From Streptococcus lactarius (lineage in GTDB: Bacteria; Bacillota; Bacilli; Lactobacillales; Streptococcaceae), in NCBI RefSeq assembly GCF_016642265.1, contig NZ_MRXX01000010.1, positions 37,632 through 57,643 on the forward strand: a stretch of 20,012 bases of DNA. Direction: 5' to 3'. The position numbers and the translations under genes were made by a program. The notes beneath the pieces were generated by a model. The model made no database searches. It was not told the DNA's origin and was given only the letters and a program-made list of their open reading frames with translations. Below, one piece after another: positions 8,074-14,878 of this stretch. Within the stretch, counting starts at the first letter, position 1. Each line of letters opens with the position of its first letter.

Positions 8074-8336
8074 TATGTTTACCTCTTTGTCTTGAATGAT
8101 TCCTTATTTTAGTGATTTCATTTTCAATACTCGACGTCTAGCGTCCAACATACTTTGATAAAATTCCATCTAAAACAGGTGTCTTGCCAGTTTTTTGTAC
8201 GACGTCTAGCGCCAAAAGAAGCCACGACTTAACAAGACACCTCTACTTTAACACAAAGAAAAAGTAGTGAGTACTCTCTCCCGTCGGAGATTTCTTCACT
8301 ACTAATCTTAGTATGTTTTTTGGGCCAGTAAATGAC
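8074..8336 (-). ncRNA. candidate IS110 bridge RNA region (noncoding left end)
   Basis: A 263-base noncoding segment upstream of the recombinase and on its strand. It holds an outer hairpin (GTAGTGA/TCACTAC with an inner TCTCC/GGAGA stem, 8264-8302). A perfect 10-base stem AGGTGTCTTG/CAAGACACCT (8177-8186 and 8233-8242) closes a 46-base loop. The 12-mer CGACGTCTAGCG occurs twice (8132-8143 and 8200-8211). IS110-group elements are known to encode a bridge RNA with target- and donor-binding loops here. The stem contains AGGTGTC, which also occurs at the inferred left boundary. Loop assignments are not proven. Confidence 0.55.
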
Positions 8337-8395
8337 ACCTTCACACAGCCGGTCAACAAAAGCACACTTGTCATTAGCACGATAATTTTTTTCAT
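8337..8395 (-). pseudogene. 5' fragment of the split lipoprotein gene (signal peptide and lipobox)
   Basis: ATG at 8395 is preceded by AGAAGGAAAG and opens with MKKIIVLMTSVLLLTGC, a signal peptide with lipobox LTGC. After Cys17-Val-Lys the reading enters the insertion sequence and has no lipoprotein-like continuation. It is the missing N-terminus of the fragment at 6232-6700. The gene lies just after the thiI terminator. Confidence 0.75.
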
Positions 8396-8417
8396 TTTCT
8401 TTCCTTCTATTCAGTGA

Positions 8418-8446
8418 TAAAAAGAGGCTGGAGCATCCCAGTCTCT
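8418..8446 (-). terminator. rho-independent terminator after thiI
   Basis: The minus strand reads AGAGACTGG, a short loop, then CCAGCCTCT and TTTTT. The stem has one mismatch. It is a typical streptococcal element overlapping the thiI 3' end region. Confidence 0.8.
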
Positions 8447-8447
8447 A

Positions 8448-9668
8448 TTATAAGAGGTCCTCAATCAGGCTATCAACCTCGTCTTTCTCCACTTTTGGAG
8501 TAATCTCTGTTACAATGATGCCTGCTACAGCTCGCTCAACCAAAGCTTCCACATCCATGCGTTGCTCATACTGCTCCGCATTCTTCAGTTTTGGATTGGT
8601 CTTTGGACGGTCAGGCGCAAAAATCGTACAACAATCTTCAAATGGTTGAATCGAGATCTCAAAAGTATCAATCGCTTGTGCAATGTCAATGATCTCCAGC
8701 TTATCCATGGTTACTACTGGACGAATGATCGGCGTATTGGTCACTGCATTAATAACCTGCATACTCTCTAAGGTTTGACTAGCCACTTGTCCCAAGCTCT
8801 CACCATTGATAATCACCAAACCACCGCGAACCTCGCGAATACGATCTGTGATGCGCATCATAAAGCGGCGGGTCAAGGTCATGAGGTAAGCTTCTGGCGC
8901 TTTTGCCTTGATCTCCTCTTGGATCTCTGTAAATGGCACCTCGATAAATTGGATATTACCGCCAAACTTGGTCAACTTCCGGGTTAGGTCTTGCGCTTTT
9001 TTCAGCGCACCTGGACTTGTATAAGGGGGACTTGCAAAGTGGACCGCTTCGATATCCACGCCACGCTTTAAGGCTAGGTAGCCAGCCACAGGAGAGTCGA
9101 TCCCGCCGGACAGCATGAGCATGCCCTTACCAGACGTTCCAACTGGAAGCCCACCAGCACCCTTAATGGTTTCGTAAGAAATATAAGCTGCTTCTTCCCG
9201 GATTTCGACTTGCAGATTGATATCTGGCTTTTTCATCTGAACCTGAATGGTTGGAATGGATTCAAAGACAGCACCACCCAAGGTTTGATTAAGTTCGCGG
9301 CTATCAAGCTCAAAGGTGTGGTCACTGCGCTTACTTGAGATTTTAAAGGTCAAGCCTTCCTTGTAAATCTCCTTCATAATCTTTTGTACAGCGGCTTTCA
9401 AGGCTGGAACAGATTTTTCAATCTTGTAAACGGGTGAAAAATTTTGGATTCCAAAAACCTGCTTGAGGGATTCGGCTACTGGTTCATAATCCGTCCCATG
9501 AAGATAAGCATGTGCCCGATCGCGGTCGGCTGTCACTTTGACAGCTGGATAGATAGATAAAACATCTTGGATATTATTGCGCAATTTATTGATGAAACGC
9601 ATCCGGTTCTTCCCTTTAGTAGAAAGCTCACCATAGCGAATCATAATTTCTGAATAGGTTAAGGTCAT
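8448..9668 (-). CDS. thiI: tRNA sulfurtransferase ThiI (4-thiouridine synthesis)
   Basis: A 406-residue enzyme that thiolates U8 of tRNA. An N-terminal ferredoxin-like and THUMP RNA-binding region covers roughly residues 1-165. The PP-loop ATPase domain has SGGIDS at 187-192. A conserved EDCC segment is near the C-terminus. The protein ends without the rhodanese domain that E. coli ThiI has, as in other Firmicutes. In Bacillus, a dedicated cysteine desulfurase (NifZ) encoded next to thiI delivers the sulfur. Such a gene lies 18 bases upstream here, supporting tRNA thiolation rather than thiamine synthesis as the main role. The start has only a weak AGAAAG site, suggesting coupling. Confidence 0.95.
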   Translation of the reverse strand: MTLTYSEIMIRYGELSTKGKNRMRFINKLRNNIQDVLSIYPAVKVTADRDRAHAYLHGTDYEPVAESLKQVFGIQNFSPVYKIEKSVPALKAAVQKIMKEIYKEGLTFKISSKRSDHTFELDSRELNQTLGGAVFESIPTIQVQMKKPDINLQVEIREEAAYISYETIKGAGGLPVGTSGKGMLMLSGGIDSPVAGYLALKRGVDIEAVHFASPPYTSPGALKKAQDLTRKLTKFGGNIQFIEVPFTEIQEEIKAKAPEAYLMTLTRRFMMRITDRIREVRGGLVIINGESLGQVASQTLESMQVINAVTNTPIIRPVVTMDKLEIIDIAQAIDTFEISIQPFEDCCTIFAPDRPKTNPKLKNAEQYEQRMDVEALVERAVAGIIVTEITPKVEKDEVDSLIEDLL

Positions 9669-9686
9669 GTTGATTTCTTTCTAAAA

Positions 9687-10847
9687 TTAACGTACTTTTC
9701 GGGTTTTTTCATATATCAGTTTGAACTTGGTCAAGAATTGCTCGACTTGGCTCATGTCATTTTCAAAATCGAGACTTAAGCGGACAGCTGTCTGGGCGAT
9801 ACTCTTGTCCACTCCCATGGCAATCAAGGTACCAGCTGGTTTTCCAGCCTTGGACGAGCAGGCACTGGTCGTTGAGATATAGATGTCAAACTCTTCAAAG
9901 GCGTGCACGACGACTTCTCCACGGACTCCTTTGATCCCAAAAGTCAAGATGTGAGGCGCAAAGTGATCTTCACCAGAAAAGATAGTGACATCCGGATAGC
10001 TAGCCAATTCTTTGCGGATCACTTCTTTCAACTGCTGGGTCTTACTGGCAAAAGCTTCTTGGTTTTCCATAGCTAAGCGTAGGGCTTTTGCGGTTGCTGC
10101 GATGCCTGCCACATTCTCAGTTGTCGAGCGCATTTCTTTTTCTTGACCACCTCCGGTTAAGAGTGGAGTGATCTTTTTGCCTTCTTTGATGTAGACAAAG
10201 CCGACTCCGCGAAGTCCATGGAATTTGTGACTAGAGAAGGTCGCAAAGTCCACGCGCTCTGGTAGATAGGCCTCTGTTGCCACCTTGGCTAGGGCCTGAA
10301 CAGCGTCAACATGGAAACTAATCGTTGGGCGGTCTTCTAGGAGAGTCGCGATGTCATGGATGGGCTGGATGGAGCCAATTTCATTGTTGACGGCCATAAC
10401 AGAAACCAAGGTCGTATCTGGACGAAGGAGACGAGCCAGTTCATCTACTTTTACAAAGCCACGCGCATCCACTGGAGCATAATCCACTTCGAATCCCTGC
10501 GTCTTTAACCAAGCAGCGGACTCCTTGATAGCGGGATGCTCGATGTCAGAGACAATGATATGCTTGCCATAAGGGGCTTTCTCAAAGGCAACACCCTTGA
10601 GGACCCAGTTGTCCCCTTCTGTCCCACCAGACGTGAAATAAATTTCCTCAGCTTTTTTCCCAATCAGTTCCGCAATCTGTTTTCTAGAAGCCTCTAAAAT
10701 ACGAGTCGCTTGACTACCTAGATTGTGCAAACTAGAAGGGTTGCCCCAGATCCGTGTCGCTACTTCTGTATAAGTCGCAAGGGCCTCTGGATAAGGTTTG
10801 GTCGTTGCTGAATTATCAAAATAAATCATGTCTTGCGCATCCATCAC
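9687..10847 (-). CDS. cysteine desulfurase, NifZ/IscS-like, partner of ThiI
   Basis: A PLP-dependent fold-type I cysteine desulfurase of 386 residues. His104 in DIEHPAIKES, the PLP-binding Lys208 in FSSHKFHG and the persulfide-forming Cys330 in TSACSSK are all present. It takes sulfur from cysteine and passes it to ThiI, whose gene follows after 18 bases. The reading opens with GTG at 10847 then ATG at 10844, and no strong ribosome site is seen, so either may be used; an ATG at 10829 (MIYFDNS) is also possible. Pairing with thiI argues for NifZ-type function rather than Fe-S assembly (SufS). Confidence 0.92.
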   Translation of the reverse strand: MMDAQDMIYFDNSATTKPYPEALATYTEVATRIWGNPSSLHNLGSQATRILEASRKQIAELIGKKAEEIYFTSGGTEGDNWVLKGVAFEKAPYGKHIIVSDIEHPAIKESAAWLKTQGFEVDYAPVDARGFVKVDELARLLRPDTTLVSVMAVNNEIGSIQPIHDIATLLEDRPTISFHVDAVQALAKVATEAYLPERVDFATFSSHKFHGLRGVGFVYIKEGKKITPLLTGGGQEKEMRSTTENVAGIAATAKALRLAMENQEAFASKTQQLKEVIRKELASYPDVTIFSGEDHFAPHILTFGIKGVRGEVVVHAFEEFDIYISTTSACSSKAGKPAGTLIAMGVDKSIAQTAVRLSLDFENDMSQVEQFLTKFKLIYEKTRKVR

Positions 10848-10867
10848 TTTCTTTTTACGTAACTTCT

Positions 10868-10896
10868 ATTTTATCATTTCTAACCGCTCGGGACAA
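10868..10896 (-). promoter_or_regulatory. promoter of the cysteine desulfurase-thiI operon
   Basis: On the minus strand -35 TTGTCC (10891-10896), 17 bases, then TGA-extended -10 TAAAAT (10868-10873). The start would be near 10861, giving a very short leader before the GTG/ATG start. Confidence 0.7.
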
Positions 10897-10949
10897 GGAT
10901 TTGATAAAGAGAGATGAGGTAAAATCACTCCATAAAATTCAGTTCTTTT

Positions 10950-10978
10950 TAGACATTTTTCAGAAAATGACTTATAAT
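10950..10978 (+). promoter_or_regulatory. promoter of the small membrane-protein gene
   Basis: TAGACA (10950-10955), 17 bases, then a perfect TATAAT (10973-10978) on the plus strand. It is divergent from the desulfurase promoter with about 50 bases between the -35 boxes. Confidence 0.8.
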
Positions 10979-11021
10979 AGGAAAGTGTTAAAAAACAATT
11001 TTTGATAGAAAGAGAATGAAC

Positions 11022-11456
11022 ATGTCACACTATTCAAGAAGCAACAAAAACCAAAAACCAGAAGATACTGCAGATTCAAGACCCTCACGTGGTGAAAAAG
11101 TCAAACAAGGTCTATCCGTATTTCAAACGGTTGTAGCTACGATTGCCAGTCTCTTAGGGATTATCGTCACTTCCTTTACCATTATGAGCCTCCTCAACAA
11201 GGACAATCAAAAATCCGATAATAAACCTTCAAGTAGTACCAGTGTGGTCGTCGTTCACGATAAGAGTTCTGACTCCGCCGCGACAGACACCAACACCAAT
11301 ACCAATACGCAAACCGATTCAAGCAATACAGAGACAAGTTCTCAAAAAGAAACCAATAGTTCCTCTGCTGCAGACACCAGTTCATCTGCCGCACAAGATC
11401 AAGGTTCCACAGCTACAAATAGTGGCGCAGATACAGCCACATCTGGATCTAACTAA
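11022..11456 (+). CDS. small single-pass membrane protein with Ser/Thr-rich tail
   Basis: About 144 residues, the only gene on the plus strand. A charged N-terminal cytoplasmic part of about 30 residues is followed by one hydrophobic segment (about 36-60 from the upstream ATG, VFQTVVATIASLLGI). The long C-terminal tail is almost entirely Ser, Thr, Asn, Asp, Gln and Ala, with a TNTNTNTQ-type run. ATG 11022 is preferred over ATG 11016 because AGAAAGAG lies 7 bases before it. The tail is probably extracellular and disordered, perhaps spanning the wall. There is no LPXTG motif. It resembles small streptococcal proteins of unknown function (possibly the DUF6556 group, a recollection only). Function unknown. 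Confidence 0.8.
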   Translation: MSHYSRSNKNQKPEDTADSRPSRGEKVKQGLSVFQTVVATIASLLGIIVTSFTIMSLLNKDNQKSDNKPSSSTSVVVVHDKSSDSAATDTNTNTNTQTDSSNTETSSQKETNSSSAADTSSSAAQDQGSTATNSGADTATSGSN

Positions 11457-11460
11457 AAGA

Positions 11461-11492
11461 ATCAGTAAGGACGCCCTTACTGATTTTTTTTT
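11461..11492 (+). terminator. strong terminator after the membrane-protein gene, possibly bidirectional
   Basis: ATCAGTAAGG, a 4-base loop and CCTTACTGAT, followed by nine T. On the other strand TTCTTTT follows the stem, so it may also end transcription coming from the lipoprotein array. Confidence 0.9.
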
Positions 11493-11686
11493 GGTTTTGA
11501 TTCTAGCTTTTTCTGATGTTTATAGAAAGCATCGATCTCGTTGTCATACTCCCACTTGAGCTTTGAACGCTCATCCTGGATTTGATCCAATTGTTCATAT
11601 GGAAAGTTTGTGGGCCTATATCTGTAAGCTGATTCTGCTAATGAAGCATATAGATTATCAAAACTTTTTAAATTCCAATTACTCAA
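11477..11686 (-). pseudogene. remnant of a larger gene at the end of the lipoprotein array
   Basis: An open frame of 69 codons with only a TTG as possible start (11686), overlapping the stop codon of the adjacent lipoprotein pseudogene. Its last codons (KPKKNQ) are simply the poly-A side of the terminator stem read through. The middle (SFDNLYASLAESAYRYRPTN, then a Lys/Asp/Glu-rich helix) looks like real protein, probably an internal or N-terminal piece cut at both ends. The LAESAYRY start is reminiscent of the N-terminus of lipase-like secreted effector proteins, but that is a weak resemblance. Confidence 0.4.
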
Positions 11687-12119
11687 ATAATCTTCCCCCT
11701 ATACCAATGTCGGATCCTATATACATCTCATCTAGATTCAATGTATTGTCATCATTTATTGGAATATCGACTCTCCAACCCGATTCTTCAATATTATTTA
11801 TACCTCCATAAACACTCATATAATATTCAGGAGTTGTCAGTCCACCATCACCCCATTGTGTCTGATCCCAATCAATCTGAACGGATTCAACTTTTGAATT
11901 TTGTGCTTTGACTAAATCAACAACCTTCTGTTCGTGTTATTTTAGGTAGTCAAGTTGTTCTTTCTTTATAGTTTCTTCATCTTCCTTTAGGTCTTTCGTA
12001 GATGAAGTAGCAATCGTTTTTCCTTGTTTTGTATCATCTTTATGTTTCACGGTACACCCTCCTATACTTAGGAGTGCTACAATTGAAGCAACTATTATTA
12101 TGATTTTTCGATTTTTCAT
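11679..12119 (-). pseudogene. array copy 1: lipoprotein gene broken by a nonsense codon
   Basis: Starts at ATG 12119 with AGGAGG 4 bases upstream. The signal peptide ends in lipobox IGGC (Cys22 or so). Reading stops at TAA (11937-11939) after DYLK. The same frame continues without further damage (HEQKVVDLVKAQ ... RLFE) to a natural stop at 11679. The intact paralogue at 12376 has GAA where this copy has TAA, so a GAA to TAA change in a 146-codon gene explains it. The signal-peptide half matches copy 3 (12866-13303) and the C-terminal half matches copy 2 (12376-12819), so this gene is a mosaic. Its product now would be a lipid-anchored stub of about 60 residues. Confidence 0.85.
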
Positions 12120-12186
12120 AAGTCCTCCTATCATTCTGTACAAATTATTTTCTAAGATTGGAAACTGGATAAATGTTATTCCTTTT

Positions 12187-12214
12187 ATGATAGCATTTAT
12201 CATTTGAAGATCAA
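12187..12214 (-). promoter_or_regulatory. weakened promoter upstream of array copy 1
   Basis: TTGATC (12209-12214), 16 bases, TATCAT (12187-12192) on the minus strand. The surrounding bases TTCAAATGA...ATGC are the same as in the promoter before the first array gene at 14879-14906, so it is a diverged copy of it. Confidence 0.5.
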
Positions 12215-12375
12215 TCTATCACACTACATAGAGCATATTAAAACATGAGTTAATGACTTCTTTACCTTGAATCATCAAATCTTTAAATTTAAGAGATATG
12301 ATGTAAGTGACAGTTTGCACTATTGGTCTATTCCTTACACATAGCACGTTTTTTCCCTATCATTTTAAATTCCAA

Positions 12376-12819
12376 TTACTCAAATAATCTTCCCTCTACT
12401 CTAATGTCGGATCCTATATACATCTCATCTAGATTCAATGTATTGTCATCATTAATTGGGATATCTACTCCCCAACCCGATTCTTCAATATTATTTATAC
12501 GTCCATAAACATTCATATAATATTCAGGAGTTGTCAGTCCACCATCACTCCATTGTGTCTGATCCCAATCAATCTGAACGGATTCGACTTTCGGATTTTG
12601 TACTTTGACTAAATCAACAACCTTCTGTTCGTGTTCTTTGAGATATGCTACTTGTTCTTTTTTTATTTCTTCTTCTGATTTTTGTTCGACTTTCTTTGAA
12701 GATGAGGCCGTTACCTTCTGTTCGGGTCTTTTGGTCAGGGTCATGATTTTTCCTCCAAGAAAAACCAGTCCTAGTATCGGTAACAAAATGATCAAAAATA
12801 GTTCCATTTGTCTCTTCAT
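12376..12819 (-). CDS. array copy 2: membrane-anchored small protein, paralogue family
   Basis: 147 residues. The N-terminal hydrophobic segment (about 5-25) ends in FLGGKIM, where the lipoprotein copies have IGGC, so the anchor is probably a transmembrane helix rather than a lipid. A Ser/Lys/Glu linker (about 38-55) is followed by the family domain: helix KEHEQKVVDLVK, then VESVQIDWDQTQ, GGLTTPEYYMNVYG and SGWGVDIPI. It is nearly identical over about 270 bases to the 3' half of copy 1 (offset 696). The start at 12819 has GGAGAG 8-9 bases upstream. Function unknown; a role as an immunity-type surface protein is inferred only from the array form. Confidence 0.8.
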   Translation of the reverse strand: MKRQMELFLIILLPILGLVFLGGKIMTLTKRPEQKVTASSSKKVEQKSEEEIKKEQVAYLKEHEQKVVDLVKVQNPKVESVQIDWDQTQWSDGGLTTPEYYMNVYGRINNIEESGWGVDIPINDDNTLNLDEMYIGSDIRVEGRLFE

Positions 12820-12865
12820 TCAATTCTCTCCAATCTACACACTTCGAATCAATCTATCAACTGAC

Positions 12866-13303
12866 TCACTCGAAAATTTCTTGACTTATGCTTAAATTTT
12901 GCCCAAGTGACATCGTCTTTAAATTAATCTTTCCATCTTCCACAACCACATCAACTCGCCAACTGGATTCAGGATTTTGATTAAACCCTCCAAAAATGAG
13001 AATCATCTCGTCACCACCTTGTGGCGTCCCATTTCCAGCTACTCCCCACTGAGTTTCATCCCAATATATTTGGACAGATTCAACTTTTGAATTTTGAGCT
13101 TTCACAAAATCGACGATTTCTTGCTCGTGCTCTTTGAGATGAGCAAGTTGTTTTTATTTAATGGCTTTTTTGTCTTCTTTGATTGATGAAGAAACATTCG
13201 TTTTATCTTGCTTTGTATCTTCTTTCTGTTTCACGGTACATCCTCCTATACTTAGGAGCGCTACAATTGAAGCAACTATTATCATGATTTTTTGACTTTT
13301 CAT
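12866..13303 (-). pseudogene. array copy 3: lipoprotein gene broken by a nonsense codon
   Basis: Starts at ATG 13303 with AGGAGG 4 bases upstream. The signal peptide ends in IGGC and a short linker follows. TAA (13154-13156) stops reading after KKAIK. The frame then continues intact (KQLAHLKEHEQEIVDFVK ... SQEIFE) to the stop at 12866. The closely related copy 5 has CAA at this codon, so a CAA to TAA change is the likely cause. The C-terminal domain is of the GNGTPQGGDE subtype shared with copy 5. As in copy 1, only a lipid-anchored stub would be made unless the stop is read through or a downstream start is used. Confidence 0.85.
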
Positions 13304-13436
13304 AAGTCCTCCTATCATTTTGTACAGATTATTCTTTAAAATGTCCACCTATCATTTCTGATTCTATTATGAACTCGTAGCTCAAGTATTCTTGAAATCA
13401 TTTCCTCTTAATAGGTAGAATAATCTGTTGATTTTA

Positions 13437-13862
13437 TTAAGGAAAATTTGAACCAGAGATTGAATCAATTGAAATTGGATTCTCAACATTTGGTTTTGGG
13501 ACAATAAAGAATGAATATCCATTGAGTTCCTTATCATTTGCTCCATAGACCTTTAAATGGATGTCAAATCCAGATTCCGTAAAAGCACCACTATCTCCTA
13601 CTTTCACGCTATCCCAGTCATACTTGACCCGAACAACTTCTGGATCATTCGACTTTATGTAGTTCGTAGTTTCGGACTCGTGCTTTTTTAAAAAGTTTAC
13701 TTGCTTTTGTGTGACAGTTCCTGCATTTTCTTCGGTGGAGGAAGAAACATTCATTTTTTCTTGCTTCATCTGTTCTCTGGATTTTACAGTGCAACCTGTG
13801 ATAATGGGCAATGCGACAAATAAAGCAAGGAAATTGAAAATCATTTTTTCTTGTCTCTTCAT
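13437..13862 (-). CDS. array copy 4: divergent small lipoprotein
   Basis: 141 residues. The signal peptide has lipobox ITGC (Cys24), then a Ser/Thr/Glu linker and the same layout as its neighbours: helix VNFLKKHESETTNYIK, VVRVKYDWDSV, then a beta-rich domain. The C-terminal half is the most divergent of the family (HLKVYGAND, FFIVPKPN). AAGGAGG lies 5-6 bases before the ATG. The Cys gives lipid anchoring by Lgt and processing by LspA, whose gene is in this window. Function unknown. Confidence 0.82.
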   Translation of the reverse strand: MKRQEKMIFNFLALFVALPIITGCTVKSREQMKQEKMNVSSSTEENAGTVTQKQVNFLKKHESETTNYIKSNDPEVVRVKYDWDSVKVGDSGAFTESGFDIHLKVYGANDKELNGYSFFIVPKPNVENPISIDSISGSNFP

Positions 13863-13896
13863 AAATCCTCCTTACAGACTTTGAATCTTTCAGTTC

Positions 13897-14328
13897 TTAC
13901 TCAATAGAATCACCCTTAATACTAATATGTTGGCCCATACCAAAAGTCATCTTTTGATCAGAATCAAATACGACATCCACTCTCCATCCTGAATCTTCAA
14001 GTTGATTGACGGTACCAAAAATTTCTATGACCTCATCTCCACCTTGCGGTGTCCCATTTCCACCATCAATCCATTGCGTTTCTTCCCAATAAATCTGAAC
14101 AGATTCAATCTTTGAACTCTTCGATTTCACAAAATCGACGATTTCTTGTTCATGTTCTTTCAGATAAGCGAGCTGCTTTTGTTTGATCACTTCTACATCT
14201 TCTTCGGTGGAGGAAAAGGTGGTAGTTTGTGCTTGTTTCGTATGGGCTTTTTGATTTACACTACAACCTCCAATGCTCACAAAGATAGCTATCGTAGTGA
14301 TTAGTTTAAACATCGTTTGTTTTTTCAT
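13897..14328 (-). CDS. array copy 5: small lipoprotein
   Basis: 143 residues from ATG 14328; a longer reading from a TTG at 14361 is less likely. The signal peptide ends in SIGGC, followed by a Thr/Ser-rich linker and the family domain: KEHEQEIVDFVK, VQIYWEETQW, GGNGTPQGGDEVIEIFG and DSGWRVDVVF. It has the same C-terminal subtype as broken copy 3 and shows what that gene looked like before its stop. The ribosome site is weak (GAAAG). Function unknown. Confidence 0.82.
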   Translation of the reverse strand: MKKQTMFKLITTIAIFVSIGGCSVNQKAHTKQAQTTTFSSTEEDVEVIKQKQLAYLKEHEQEIVDFVKSKSSKIESVQIYWEETQWIDGGNGTPQGGDEVIEIFGTVNQLEDSGWRVDVVFDSDQKMTFGMGQHISIKGDSIE

Positions 14329-14378
14329 GAGGTAACTTTCTTTAAAACAGTAATCTTCCAAAACACTTTATATTTCTA

Positions 14379-14822
14379 TTATGGAATGGGCACACCATCA
14401 ATACTGATGAAATCGCCCATTGTCATATTTTTAAGATTTACAGTCCCATTTTCATTCATGGGTATGTCTACTCCCCATCCTGAGTTCTCAATATGATTAA
14501 TGCGCCCAAAAACATTCATATAATATTCGGGAGTTGTAAGTCCACCATCACTCATCTGAGTTTCATCCCAATCAATCTGTACGGATTCAACTTTTGGACT
14601 TTGCGCTTTCACATAATCGACGATTTCTCGCTCATGTTCCTTGAGAAAAGCGATTTGCTCTTTTTTTATTTCTTCTTTTGATTTTTGTACAACTTTCTTT
14701 GAAGATGAGGAAGTTACCTTTTGGTCGGGTCTTTTGTTCAGATTCATGATCTTTCCTCCTAGAAGTAAAAGTCCTAGAATCGGTAACAAAATGATCAAAA
14801 ATAGTTCCACACGTCTCTTCAT
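14379..14822 (-). CDS. array copy 6: membrane-anchored small protein (first gene of the array)
   Basis: 147 residues. N-terminal membrane segment ending in LLGGKIM, with Lys where a lipobox Cys would be, as in copy 2. The linker and domain match copy 2 (GGLTTPEYYMNVFG, SGWGVDIPM), but the C-terminus differs (MTMGDFISIDG). GGAGA lies about 7 bases before the ATG at 14822. It follows a good promoter, so the whole array may be transcribed from here. Function unknown. Confidence 0.82.
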   Translation of the reverse strand: MKRRVELFLIILLPILGLLLLGGKIMNLNKRPDQKVTSSSSKKVVQKSKEEIKKEQIAFLKEHEREIVDYVKAQSPKVESVQIDWDETQMSDGGLTTPEYYMNVFGRINHIENSGWGVDIPMNENGTVNLKNMTMGDFISIDGVPIP

Positions 14823-14878
14823 TTAATCTTCTCCAATCGTTCCTTTCATGACTGAATGGGCCAGTCACTTTCTTTACT

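Larger units (their letters stand above)
6701..8336 (-). mobile_element. IS110-family insertion sequence (about 1.5-1.6 kb)
   Basis: One recombinase gene has a long noncoding segment on its 5' side (263 bases) and a shorter one with a terminator on its 3' side, without terminal inverted repeats; this is the IS110 pattern. The boundaries are inferred: a GGT triplet (ACC on the plus strand, 6698-6700 and 8337-8339) flanks this span, and joining across it restores a lipoprotein frame. An alternative pair of 8-base repeats (GACACCTT at 6813-6820 and 8334-8341) would give an element of about 1,521 bases. The element is inserted in the same orientation as the gene it splits. Confidence 0.75.

Noticed and set aside
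8259..8302. Hairpin followed by TTTTT as an ordinary terminator only
   Set aside because: It could stop transcripts entering the IS, but its place in the noncoding end upstream of an IS110 recombinase, next to a second long stem, makes a bridge RNA part at least as likely. It is reported under that feature.
8295..8395. The lipobox fragment as a stand-alone short peptide or pheromone gene
   Set aside because: Signal peptides of lipoproteins can yield pheromones, but the reading runs straight into the IS noncoding end, and a matching orphan lipoprotein body lies on the other side. A broken gene is the simpler reading.
11679..14822. CRISPR array or short tandem repeat explanation for the repeats
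   Set aside because: The repeated units are gene-length (about 440 bases), coding and diverged; there are no short regular repeats with spacers.
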